13,729 nt of DNA from Candidatus Alkanophagales archaeon (GCA_003661185.1 QMVQ01000021.1:1-13729), one strand, 5' to 3'. Positions 6,843 to 13,650 are shown, counted from the stretch's first letter. Numbers and translations: made by a program. Notes: generated by a model not told the origin, from the sequence alone.

Positions 6843-7538
6843 TTGTTTGAATACATCAGTTTAATCAGCCTTGAATTGCTCGGCAAGATTTTCTTGGGCT
6901 TGCTCATAGTGTTCTTCACACTCCTTACCGTAATTCTACTTGCAGGCTATATTGCGCTTAGAACCGGGAGAATACTCTTTCCCAACTTCATATCTTTCAT
7001 GATAGACTTGTTATACGAGCCCGCAAAACGGATAATTTCGTTCTTCAAAATAGATTCTGAGCTGGTTGATAGGATAAGCGTGGAGCTCAAGAACTGCATA
7101 AATTACGCAGATTTTGCGACAGTGCCAACGGAGGAGCGAGTTTTGCTGCTGCCGCAGTGCATGCGCTCGCTTGAGTGCCCTGCGAAGTTGAGTTCCGTGG
7201 ACGGATTCCACTGCGTAGAATGCGGGCGATGCGAGATTGCGAGGATAAATGCAGCGTGCAAGAGGTTGGGAATAAGAGTATTCGTCGTGCCGGGCGGGAC
7301 TTTTGCGAAGCGAGTGCTTATCTCAGCGAGACCAAGAGCGGTAGTGGGCGTCGCTTGTTACCCGAACCTCCATGAGGGCATGCTGAACGCAAAGCTCGCA
7401 GGCATACCGGCGCAGGGCGTCCCCTTAAAGAAGACAGGCTGCATCAATACCATTGTTGATTTTGACGAACTGCTCATAAAATTGTTTGCGGGCACCGACG
7501 GCGAGGTTGAAAAGGCGGGGGAGGTAGCATGGCGCTGA
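6843..7538 (+). CDS. DUF116 membrane-anchored cysteine-rich protein (first copy)
   Basis: Numbered from the ATG at 6819 (239 residues), a single strong transmembrane helix lies at about 17-45, followed by a cytoplasmic DUF116 domain. That domain carries eight conserved cysteines at 114, 120, 132, 135, 138, 147, 180 and 208, including the cluster CVECGRC, plus the glycine motif VVPGG. The spacing suggests Fe-S or zinc binding, but the biochemical function of DUF116 is unknown to me. I choose TTG at 6843 as start because the TATA box at 6799-6808 predicts transcription from about 6829 and GAGGGGAG lies 4-5 bases before the TTG. The ATG at 6819 has no ribosome site. The gene overlaps the second DUF116 gene by 10 bases and heads a four-gene operon with a ferredoxin and an FAD oxidoreductase, implying a membrane-linked redox job. 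Confidence 0.82.
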   Translation: MFEYISLISLELLGKIFLGLLIVFFTLLTVILLAGYIALRTGRILFPNFISFMIDLLYEPAKRIISFFKIDSELVDRISVELKNCINYADFATVPTEERVLLLPQCMRSLECPAKLSSVDGFHCVECGRCEIARINAACKRLGIRVFVVPGGTFAKRVLISARPRAVVGVACYPNLHEGMLNAKLAGIPAQGVPLKKTGCINTIVDFDELLIKLFAGTDGEVEKAGEVAWR

Positions 7539-8197
7539 ACATCTATATCGTCCTGGGGCAAATATTCGTAACGCTGCTTTTCATATTCTTAGTTTTGGCG
7601 ATTGCTGCCGCCGCCATCGGCGCATACATATACAAATACAAGCGGTTCCTGTTCCCGAAGCTTGCGTTCTCGCTGATAACGTTCTTTTACAGACCGCTGA
7701 AGACGCTTCTCGGCAGCCTGCGCATCAACCCGAACGTCGTGGACGAGGTGCAAATTACGCTGTTGAATCATGCTTACCGAGAAAAATATGCAGCAACGCC
7801 CTTCGAGCGTCGCATTCTGTTCCTGCCGCAATGTCTCCGCGATATAGACTGTCCGGCGATGACGAAGCCAGGCGAGGGTATTTTGTGCAGGCGGTGTGGA
7901 CGGTGCAACATCGCTGAAATCATGGAGATCTGCGAGCGGCACGGAATTATGGTGAGTATAGCGCCCGGCGGCGAGTTCGTGAAGCGTGTTGTCAAAGACA
8001 GAAAGCCAGAGGCGGCGCTCGGCGTTGCGTGCCATAAGGACCTCCACGAGGTAATGAGATACGTGACGGCGAAGGGCATTCCGATGATCGGGGTGCTTCT
8101 CGCAAGGGCGGGCTGTATAATGACCGATGTCAACTGGGACAAAGTAAAAGAGGAACTCCTGCTGACTCCTGAGATGCTGGCTCAGAATCATGCTTAA
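7529..8197 (+). CDS. DUF116 membrane-anchored cysteine-rich protein (second copy)
   Basis: A 222-residue paralogue of the preceding protein with an N-terminal transmembrane helix at about 7-35 and the DUF116 domain behind it. Its cysteines at 102, 108, 120, 123, 126, 135, 168 and 196 have exactly the same intervals as in the first copy (6, 12, 3, 3, 9, 33, 28), with shared motifs LPQC, GRC, APGG/VPGG and KRV. The rest has diverged considerably, so this is an old tandem duplication, and the two may form a heterodimer (inference). The ATG lies within the last codons of the first copy behind GGGGGAGG, and its own end overlaps the ferredoxin gene by 8 bases: clear translational coupling. It is anchored on the cytoplasmic side if the positive residues after the helix (KYKR) face inward. 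Confidence 0.85.
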   Translation: MALNIYIVLGQIFVTLLFIFLVLAIAAAAIGAYIYKYKRFLFPKLAFSLITFFYRPLKTLLGSLRINPNVVDEVQITLLNHAYREKYAATPFERRILFLPQCLRDIDCPAMTKPGEGILCRRCGRCNIAEIMEICERHGIMVSIAPGGEFVKRVVKDRKPEAALGVACHKDLHEVMRYVTAKGIPMIGVLLARAGCIMTDVNWDKVKEELLLTPEMLAQNHA

Positions 8198-8366
8198 GAT
8201 AGAAGGCGACTGCACGGGCTGCGGCTACTGCGAGATGGTATGCCCGAGCGGAGCCATTACGGTGTGGGGGCGTGCTGAAATAGATGTGAAGAATTGCGTT
8301 GGATGTTTAAGATGCATGGGGGTATGCCCAACACGCTTGATATCCGCCGAGAATATGACATCATAG
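8190..8366 (+). CDS. small 2[4Fe-4S] ferredoxin
   Basis: This 58-residue frame (MLKIEGDC to ENMTS) holds two perfect CxxCxxCxxxCP motifs: C8, C11, C14, C18 and C36, C39, C42, C46, each followed by proline. It is a bacterial-type 2[4Fe-4S] ferredoxin that would carry low-potential electrons in the cytoplasm. Its ATG overlaps the end of the second DUF116 gene by 8 bases. Its 3' end overlaps the following oxidoreductase gene, in another frame, by at least 43 bases. Length and motif spacing are complete, so it is not a fragment. The position between two cysteine-rich membrane proteins and an FAD enzyme suggests that it passes electrons within this cluster. Adjacent ferredoxins are known for archaeal geranylgeranyl reductase, an analogy only. 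Confidence 0.88.
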   Translation: MLKIEGDCTGCGYCEMVCPSGAITVWGRAEIDVKNCVGCLRCMGVCPTRLISAENMTS

Positions 8367-9604
8367 TTATAGGCGCGGGTATAGGCGGGCTGCTCGCCGC
8401 AGCGCTCCTCTGCAAGCATTTTAAAACGTTAGTTCTTGAGAAGTTGTCATTTTTAGGAGGGAGGTTTTCGAGCTTCAATTACAAAGGATACGAGCTTCCC
8501 ACAGGAGCTCTACACGTAATACCCCACTCAAAAGGTGTTTTCGCAAGAGCCTTAAAAGCCATAGGCATTCATGGAAAAACATCGGAAGCATGGGCTGAGT
8601 TCCTCTGGGAAGACCGCCGCCATAGGGTTTCAAACTTGTTAACCGCATTCAAAACGTTTAAATCACATGAGGCAAGAGAGTCTTTCATAAAGGTTGTTGC
8701 TTCAGCTTTTTTCGGCATCCACACGGAATACACGTCATTTGGCGAATTTTTAGGGAAGTTTAGAAATGAAGAACTTTACAAATGCTTTAAGGCGCTCATA
8801 GGTTTTTCGATGAGTGTTCCGCTCGAAAAAGTTTCCAAAAGTGAAGGGATGCGTTTCATAAGGAACATAGTGCTGCTGGGCAAGCCCCTCTTCCCTGAAA
8901 GCGGATGTAAAGGAGTTGTTGAGAGGTTTAAGCAAGTAATTATTGAGAGCGGTGGAGAAATATTAACACGAGTCCCTGTAAACGGAATATTAGTTCAAAG
9001 CGGTGAGATTCGCGGCGTATCTGCAAGCATCGGCGACGAGCAGATGGAAATAAAGTGCAGATGCGTAGTCAGTAATGCAAGCCCGTCGGAGACGCTCAGG
9101 ATGATGAGCGAGAAAGACGCAGTTTCGGAACTTTTGAGGCGTGCGGGCTCCGTCGAAGCTGCCGAAGGCATAACGATATGCGTCAGCAGCTCCGAAAAGC
9201 TTTTTAGGAGCTGCGAAGTTGTGCTCACACCTTCAGCAAGACGTATTTCTGGATTAATACAATACGAACAGCCACTGGCACCTAAGGGCAAATACTTGCT
9301 GCTGACGCATCAGGTGTTCAGGGGCGGCGACGTGCGGAAAGAAATAGAGCTTGGTGTCGAAGATTTGAAAGAGTTGCTGCCGCATTTTGAGGACAATTGC
9401 GAAATTCTTGGCGCGCACACCTTCAGGGACGACTGGCCTGTGAATTGGGCGATACAAGGCGAGGATTTCGATGTAAGGCTGCCAGTAAGAGGTCTTTACA
9501 TGGTGGGAGACGGTTGCAAAGCCCGTGGCAGAATAATGACCGAAGGTATCGCTGCGGGCGTGCTGAAAGTCGTTAGGAGGGTGAAGAAGGACTTAGCTGG
9601 ATAG
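8324..9604 (+). CDS. FAD-dependent oxidoreductase, CrtI/phytoene desaturase-like (COG1233)
   Basis: From ATG 8324 the protein has 426 residues. A dinucleotide-binding motif sits right at the start (YDIIVIGAGIGG, with E closing the second strand in VLEK), followed by GGRFSS and the substrate-side YELPTGALHV. A second FAD contact is near the C-terminus (GLYMVGDG, then TEGIAAGV). This is the architecture of the phytoene desaturase/NAD(P)-FAD oxidoreductase superfamily. Candidate reactions are desaturation or saturation of isoprenoid chains or another flavin redox step; no substrate can be read from the sequence. TTG 8294, ATG 8303 and ATG 8312 are alternative starts in the same frame. All lie inside the ferredoxin gene, and because the motif begins so early the overlap is real. 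It is the last gene of the DUF116-DUF116-ferredoxin operon and probably takes electrons from the ferredoxin (inference). Confidence 0.85.
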   Translation: MPNTLDIRREYDIIVIGAGIGGLLAAALLCKHFKTLVLEKLSFLGGRFSSFNYKGYELPTGALHVIPHSKGVFARALKAIGIHGKTSEAWAEFLWEDRRHRVSNLLTAFKTFKSHEARESFIKVVASAFFGIHTEYTSFGEFLGKFRNEELYKCFKALIGFSMSVPLEKVSKSEGMRFIRNIVLLGKPLFPESGCKGVVERFKQVIIESGGEILTRVPVNGILVQSGEIRGVSASIGDEQMEIKCRCVVSNASPSETLRMMSEKDAVSELLRRAGSVEAAEGITICVSSSEKLFRSCEVVLTPSARRISGLIQYEQPLAPKGKYLLLTHQVFRGGDVRKEIELGVEDLKELLPHFEDNCEILGAHTFRDDWPVNWAIQGEDFDVRLPVRGLYMVGDGCKARGRIMTEGIAAGVLKVVRRVKKDLAG

Positions 9605-9616
9605 GGGTCCCTTTAA

Positions 9617-10123
9617 TCAATTCCCCTTGACAATTTCTATCTTATGTCCTCTTATGCACATCCTATGAGACCTTTTTACTATCGCCTTTAAGGAAATTAC
9701 GCTCAAGTCAAGAGTTTTAGACATAGCGTTTATGGAATTCCGCCCGGCGGCGATTAAATCCATCACTGGCTTCTCTAAATATTCAAACTGTTTATCATCC
9801 ATGTAAGCAACGTCCACTAGGTCCGCGAACTCCTTGAGGGAACACTGGAAATTCGTTACCACGTTGGAATAGGAAGTATGATACTCCATCACTGGCTTCT
9901 TCCCAGGCTCCGGCGCCCGCCAGCGGCTCTCCAGCAGCCCACACCTCATAAGAATGTGCAGCCCATCCTTCACATCCTCGCCAAGCTCCCGCCTCAGCTC
10001 CTCCTCAGTTTTCCAGCCGTTGCTTAATTCTTCAAATATCCTCCTGTATTCGGTGAACAGGAATATGCGCAGTAAGGGAACAAAGTCCGCAGGGTCGCTT
10101 ATTATTCTCGTCCTCTTCACCAT
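9617..10123 (-). CDS. winged-helix (ArsR-like) transcriptional regulator
   Basis: A protein of 168 residues from the ATG at 10123 (MVKRTRIISDPADFVPLL), or 186 from an ATG at 10177. A winged helix-turn-helix spans roughly EYRRIFEELSNGWKTEEEL, then DGLHILMRCGLLESR, and the wing with EPGKKPVMEYHTSY. The C-terminal part contains a second HTH-like helical pair (INAMSKTLDLS, then LKAIVKRS). I recall this two-domain type as conserved in methanogens and relatives, where its targets are unknown to me. The internal ATG is favoured because that family starts at KRTR and a TATA-like AAAGTTTATTTTTG lies about 27 bases upstream, giving a leaderless message. It is divergent from ftr across a short shared control region, so it may regulate ftr or itself (inference). 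It converges with the oxidoreductase, 12 bases between stops. Confidence 0.8.
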   Translation of the reverse strand: MVKRTRIISDPADFVPLLRIFLFTEYRRIFEELSNGWKTEEELRRELGEDVKDGLHILMRCGLLESRWRAPEPGKKPVMEYHTSYSNVVTNFQCSLKEFADLVDVAYMDDKQFEYLEKPVMDLIAAGRNSINAMSKTLDLSVISLKAIVKRSHRMCIRGHKIEIVKGN

Positions 10124-10227
10124 GTTTATATCTTCGTATTTAACAAAAATAAACTTTTTGCGTCCTACCTTCTCCATCGTCGTTATGTTTTTATAACCGC
10201 CCTTTAAACAAAGGAGTGGGTGGCAAG
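10124..10227. promoter_or_regulatory. divergent promoter region, regulator / ftr
   Basis: For ftr, TTTTTATAA (10188-10196) is a candidate TATA box and AAGGAGTG (10211-10218) a Shine-Dalgarno sequence about 10 bases before the ATG. For the regulator, the minus strand of 10144-10160 (AAAAAGTTTATTTTTG) is a TATA candidate about 27 bases from its preferred ATG. The two promoters lie side by side, so one bound protein could affect both. Confidence 0.5.
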
Positions 10228-11121
10228 ATGAAAATCAACGGCGTTGAAATCGAAGATACTTTTGCGGAGGCGTTTCCGATAAAGGTTGCACGGGTTTTGA
10301 TAACTGCGGTGAATGAGAAGTGGGCGAGAGTCGCCGCCGCTGAAACCACAGGCTTCGGGACGTCTGTAATAATGTGCCCGGCGGAGGCCGGCGTCGAGCG
10401 GCTGGCGACGTCTGAGGAGACGCCCGACGGACGCCCGGGGATTTACATCCAGATATGCACGCCAAGCTTCAAAACGTTGGAGGAGCAGCTCCTCGCAAGG
10501 CTTGGGCAGTGCACGCTGACGTGCCCGACGACCACCGCCTTCAATGGCCTTCCCGACGCCGAAAAGCAGTTCAATGTGGGGTTCAAGCTTAAATTCTTTG
10601 GAGACGGCTTCGAGAGCGCCGAGGAAATTTACGGGCGTAAGATGTGGCGGGTGCCACTGATGGAAGGCGACTTCCTCGTGGAGGAGAATTTCGGCGCCTG
10701 CGACGGCGTCGCCGGTGGCAATTTTTTCATCCTCGCAAAGGAGCAGATGCCCGCACTCATAGCGGCAGAGAACGCAGTCGCCGCCATAGAGCGAGTTGAG
10801 GGCACAATCACGCCGTTCCCAGGCGGCATTGTCGCCTCGGGCTCGAAGGTCGGTTCCGCAAAATACAAATTCATGCGAGCTACGACGAACGAGAAGTTCT
10901 GCCCGACGCTTCGGGACAAAGTAGATGCCTCACAAATCCCTGAGGGCGTGAGCGGCGTTTACGAAATTGTGATTAACGGGATTAGCGAGGACGCTGTGCG
11001 AAAAGCGATGCGTGCCGGGATACTCGCAGCGGTCAAGGTGCCAGGCGTCGTGAAAATCACCGCCGGCAACTATGGCGGTAAGCTCGGAAAGTATCAAATA
11101 CCTCTGCACGAGATCCTTTAA
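10228..11121 (+). CDS. ftr: formylmethanofuran:tetrahydromethanopterin formyltransferase
   Basis: Ftr transfers the formyl group between formylmethanofuran and tetrahydromethanopterin (or tetrahydrosarcinapterin), the second step of the methanogenic/reverse-methanogenic C1 branch, in the cytoplasm. The 297-residue product has the normal length and hallmark segments throughout: NGVEIEDTFAEAFPI at the start, CPAEAGVE, TPDGRPGIYIQIC, RVPLMEGDF, FPGGIVASGSKVG, TNEKFCPTLRDKV, and AGNYGGKLGKY near the end. I take ATG 10228 rather than the GTG at 10216 because family members begin within a residue or two of NGVEIEDTF and AAGGAGTG lies upstream. No break or missing block is seen. The regulator gene diverges from it and cofD follows after 31 bases, so C1-carrier and F420 functions sit together. 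The enzyme occurs in methanogens, Archaeoglobus, ANME and alkane oxidisers; a distinct version exists in methylotrophic bacteria. Confidence 0.97.
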   Translation: MKINGVEIEDTFAEAFPIKVARVLITAVNEKWARVAAAETTGFGTSVIMCPAEAGVERLATSEETPDGRPGIYIQICTPSFKTLEEQLLARLGQCTLTCPTTTAFNGLPDAEKQFNVGFKLKFFGDGFESAEEIYGRKMWRVPLMEGDFLVEENFGACDGVAGGNFFILAKEQMPALIAAENAVAAIERVEGTITPFPGGIVASGSKVGSAKYKFMRATTNEKFCPTLRDKVDASQIPEGVSGVYEIVINGISEDAVRKAMRAGILAAVKVPGVVKITAGNYGGKLGKYQIPLHEIL

Positions 11122-11152
11122 TTTTAATTCCTTATTTTGCTGAATAACGAGC

Positions 11153-12094
11153 ATGCTTGTGTTTTCAGGCGGGACGGGCACGCCGAAGCTCCTCATCGGC
11201 TTAAAAGACGTCTTTGACGAGTCTCAGCTGAGTGTCGTTGTAAATACGGCGGAAGATGTTTGGGTTTCTGGGAACCTCGTCTGTCCCGATGTAGATTCGG
11301 TGCTTTACGCCCTTTCGGGGAGGATAGATGAGGAGCGCTGGTGGGGCGTGAAAGACGATACCTTCACGACGCACGAAGTCCTGAGAAGGCTGGGCTACGA
11401 GGAAATGCTGAAGATAGGCGATACCGACCGTGCGACGCACATCTTGCGAAGCGAACTTTTACGGGCGGGAAGGTCTCTGACCGAGGCGACGCAAATACTG
11501 GCAGAAAGGTTGCGGGTGCGGGCAAAAGTCATCCCAATGACTGACGACAGGGTGGAAACGCTCATACGCACCACAGAAGGAAAAATGCACTTTCAGGAGT
11601 TTTGGGTTCTGCGACGGGGCGAGCCTGAGGTCTTAGGCGTCGAGTTTAAGGGTATAAACGAAGCAAAGCCGAGCGCTGCATTTTTAAGAGAGCTTCGCAA
11701 GGCGTTCGTCGTTCTAATAGGTCCGAGCAATCCGATAACGAGCATAGGTCCAATTTTACGACTACGTGGGATCAGGGATGCACTGAAAAACAAGTTCGTC
11801 GTTGCAGTCTCCCCGATTATTGGGAAAAAGGCAATAAGCGGTCCTGCGGCGAAGTTGATGCGGGCGTGCGGCTACGAAGCCTCTGCGCTCGGCGTTCTCA
11901 GGTGCTATGCGGATTTTCTTGACGTTCTCGTCGTGGATGTCCGAGATGAGCTTGTCAGAGGCAAAAAAGAAGTGGACGGCGTGCGACTTCTGGCGGCGGA
12001 TACCGTCATGAATGACGTAAAACGCTGCGAATGCCTCGCAGAATTCATATTAGACATCGTAGAGGCAGAGAGACTGCTTCCCAAGAGGACTTGA
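11153..12094 (+). CDS. cofD: 2-phospho-L-lactate transferase, coenzyme F420 biosynthesis
   Basis: CofD joins the (2-phospho)lactyl-guanosine diphosphate intermediate to the deazaflavin FO, giving F420-0. The 313-residue protein matches the archaeal family along its whole length: FSGGTGTPKLL (4-14, nucleotide-binding loop), VVNTAEDVWVSGNLVCPD (29-46), GDTDRATH (89-96), MTDD (129-132), MHFQEFW (145-151), GPSNPITSIGPI (190-201), SPIIG (220-224) and ISGPAAKLM (228-236). The start ATG lies at the expected distance before the loop. No clear Shine-Dalgarno sequence is visible, and the T-rich upstream AATTTTAATTCC could be either a terminator for ftr or a promoter element. It probably shares transcription with ftr or uses a leaderless message. 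F420 is the hydride carrier for C1 steps downstream of Ftr, so the neighbourhood is functionally coherent. It converges with pyrH, 16 bases between stops. Confidence 0.95.
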   Translation: MLVFSGGTGTPKLLIGLKDVFDESQLSVVVNTAEDVWVSGNLVCPDVDSVLYALSGRIDEERWWGVKDDTFTTHEVLRRLGYEEMLKIGDTDRATHILRSELLRAGRSLTEATQILAERLRVRAKVIPMTDDRVETLIRTTEGKMHFQEFWVLRRGEPEVLGVEFKGINEAKPSAAFLRELRKAFVVLIGPSNPITSIGPILRLRGIRDALKNKFVVAVSPIIGKKAISGPAAKLMRACGYEASALGVLRCYADFLDVLVVDVRDELVRGKKEVDGVRLLAADTVMNDVKRCECLAEFILDIVEAERLLPKRT

Positions 12095-12110
12095 AGCAAC
12101 AATTCCCAAA

Positions 12111-12800
12111 TTAAGCTATTTCCGTGCCGTTGTGTTCGCCGTGGATGGCGTTAAGTATGTTTTCGGGACGCCGCCCGTCAATTACGATTGTTTTAACTCT
12201 GCACCGTTCAATGATTTTCGCAGCTACGGGGTCAATGACCGAGTGCGAGCCTGCTTTCAGCCTCGTCTTCATGACGATCTCCGTAAGCTCTTCAGGCGTA
12301 AGACTTTTGAACTTCTTGGCGGTGGGTTGTGTCTTTGGATCAGCGTCGTAAACGCCATCCACCGAAGTCGCAAAGAGCAGGAGCTTTGCGCCTGCGAGTT
12401 CGGCGAGAATTGCGGCGACGGCGTCCGTTGTGTATCCAGGAGAGACGCCACCGAGCACGACGATTCGCTCCGGCGACGCAAGCGCCTCTTCGTAATCTCG
12501 AGGTGGCGTCTGCCGCACCTCCACATGCAACGAACGTAACGCCGCTATCAGAAGCATGGCGTTGAGTCTCGTGGCGGCAATCCCGACAAGGTCGCAGTAG
12601 GCGTCATCGGCGCCGAGCTTCCGCACGGTCTCGATGAAGCGACGGGCAAGCGTGCCTCCACCCGTAACTGCGTAGATTTTGGCAGTGTCCTCAGCCGCAG
12701 TTCTAACGACTTCTGCCGTGTTCCTCACGGTTACGGCGTCCTCAAAGAGAACGCCCCCGAGCGAGAGCACGATGACGTGCGACCGCAGCAGCTTCCTCAC
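12111..12800 (-). CDS. pyrH: uridylate (UMP) kinase, archaeal type
   Basis: UMP kinase phosphorylates UMP to UDP in pyrimidine nucleotide synthesis, with ATP as donor. The 229-residue protein belongs to the amino acid kinase fold: LSLGG (12-16, phosphate loop), VTGGGTLARRFIE (45-57), a uridine-pocket segment GIAATRLNAMLL (73-84), LGGVSPGYTTDAVAA (116-130), SVDGVYDADP (146-155) and SHSVIDPVAAKII (185-197). It ends with GEHNGTEIA, typical of archaeal PyrH. The GTG start at 12800 fits a TATA box CTTATAAAG 27 bases upstream, so the message is probably leaderless. Length is normal and nothing is broken, although the element relic starts only about 17 bases beyond the TATA box. Confidence 0.93.
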   Translation of the reverse strand: MRKLLRSHVIVLSLGGVLFEDAVTVRNTAEVVRTAAEDTAKIYAVTGGGTLARRFIETVRKLGADDAYCDLVGIAATRLNAMLLIAALRSLHVEVRQTPPRDYEEALASPERIVVLGGVSPGYTTDAVAAILAELAGAKLLLFATSVDGVYDADPKTQPTAKKFKSLTPEELTEIVMKTRLKAGSHSVIDPVAAKIIERCRVKTIVIDGRRPENILNAIHGEHNGTEIA

Positions 12801-12822
12801 CTTTTTTCCTGTTAGAATGCTA

Positions 12823-12831
12823 CTTTATAAG
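12823..12831 (-). promoter_or_regulatory. TATA box of pyrH
   Basis: Read on the minus strand this is CTTATAAAG, centred 27 bases before the GTG of pyrH, the spacing expected for a leaderless archaeal transcript. It supports the GTG as the true start. Confidence 0.6.
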
Positions 12832-12847
12832 ACTCTCGCAAGAAGAC

Positions 12848-12865
12848 CACCGGTTTCAACCGGTG
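12848..12865. repeat. perfect hairpin, probable IS200/IS605 left end
   Basis: CACCGGTT-TC-AACCGGTG is a perfect 8-base-pair stem with a 2-base loop, followed by AGTGAATTACGA. It lies about 80 bases upstream of the broken tnpB. Subterminal hairpins of this kind are the transposase recognition sites of IS200/IS605 elements, and the position and orientation fit a left end. Confidence 0.55.
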
Positions 12866-12947
12866 AGTGAATTACGATTTTCTTAGTCATAAACCATAAA
12901 TACATGAATTTATTAAAAATGATAAACATGTCCCACACAGAAAAGCC

Positions 12948-13397
12948 ATGTCAAAACTAACAAGAAAACATACAACATTCTCAAAATACTTACCAGACTT
13001 TCCAAAAGCCTCTACAATTCCGCCTCTACACAGTAAGACAGTATTACTTTAACAACGGCAAATGCCTTCAATATGAATAAGCTTATCACCTTGTTAAGCA
13101 TAACGAGGACTACAAACTACTTCCATATCAAGTTGCACATCAAGCAATGAAAGTTATCGATAAAAGCATGTGCTTCTTTCGCATTCTTAACAAGAAGAGA
13201 AAAAGGGACTACAATCGACCAATTTCTCTACAAAAGACAATTATTTGGTTTGTACTTTTCAAAGGGATATGTTCAAAGTTGATAGAAATAGAATAAGGCT
13301 TTCTCTTGGTAGAAACTTTGTTAAGGAGTTGATGTTAGGTTTTTAGAATTCAAACTCCCCCAATTCATAGTTGGTAAAAAGATAAAAGAGGTCAGCG
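12948..13397 (+). pseudogene. tnpB: decayed IS605-family tnpB (N-terminal part)
   Basis: TnpB-type (RNA-guided nuclease, OrfB) sequence can be followed through at least four reading-frame blocks. The first is ATG 12948 (MSKLTRKHTTFSKYLPDFPK). The next is SLYNSA at 13007-13024, then LYTVRQYYFNNGKCLQYE from 13024, with an in-frame TAA at 13078, continuing as YHLVKHNEDYKLLPYQVAHQ to YNRPISLQK. A further block runs from 13266 (DMFKVD, RIRLSLGRNFVKE), and the last from 13343 (LEFKLPQFIVGKKIKEV). The order and wording match the N-terminal third of archaeal TnpB. The catalytic RuvC-like part and zinc ribbon are missing, since similarity stops at about 13397. Several frameshifts, one stop and one truncation make it inactive. 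No tnpA is present. The hairpin at 12848-12865 is the likely left end of the same element. Confidence 0.8.
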
Positions 13398-13560
13398 TCT
13401 CCTCGATGAACGAGGAGCTAGCTTGCCCTCGCCCGTGCGTGCGTGGGTGCGTGGGCGGGAGGGACGCCGTCCGCTCATCGGGCAGGTGGCTGTAAGACCG
13501 CACCGCATCGGGCTGGAAAACTGGCATAAAGAAAGCCGCTCCAGCCCATCGAGACAAAAA
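13398..13560. other. GC-rich structured stretch, possible tnpB 3'-end relic (minus)
   Basis: Composition changes abruptly from the AT-rich tnpB to GC-rich sequence. It contains a perfect hairpin CTCCTCG-ATGAA-CGAGGAG (13399-13417), a G/C-rich inverted repeat around GTGCGTGCGTGGGTGCGTG (13434-13452), and GGGCTGG/CCAGCCC (about 13510-13546). On the minus strand an open frame reads PTHPRTHGRGQASSSFIEE, reminiscent of the variable tails of archaeal TnpB proteins, and AAGCTAGCTCC then TTCATCG, GGAG loosely parallels the tnpB end at 13629-13670. I see no intact gene. It could be an element end, a guide-RNA scaffold relic, or both. Confidence 0.35.
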
Positions 13561-13579
13561 TAACTACGGATACATAAAA

Positions 13580-13650
13580 CTTCCGCCCTCTCATTTAAAC
13601 CATAAGCTTGGCGGTGGGGGTGTAAGCTACTCCACGACTGAAGGCGGGAG
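13580..13650. repeat. imperfect long-range inverted repeat at tnpB 3' end
   Basis: CTTCCGCCCTC (13580-13590) pairs with GAAGGCGGGAG (13640-13650) over 10 of 11 positions, counting one G-T pair. It spans the stop codon of the minus-strand tnpB-like frame, where right-end hairpins and the guide (omega/re) RNA of IS605 elements are found. Confidence 0.4.

Noticed and set aside
7589..8215. 208-codon minus-strand frame opposite the second DUF116 gene
   Set aside because: It is the shadow of a gene with conserved cysteines and a membrane helix; it has no motif and no ribosome site of its own.
12132..12539. 135-codon plus-strand frame opposite pyrH
   Set aside because: It is antisense to UMP kinase motifs; its Arg/Cys-rich translation matches no family.
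13321..13557. 78-codon minus-strand frame as an independent gene
   Set aside because: Its second half is antisense to the plus-strand tnpB relic. Only the first part resembles a TnpB tail, so it is treated as part of the relic.
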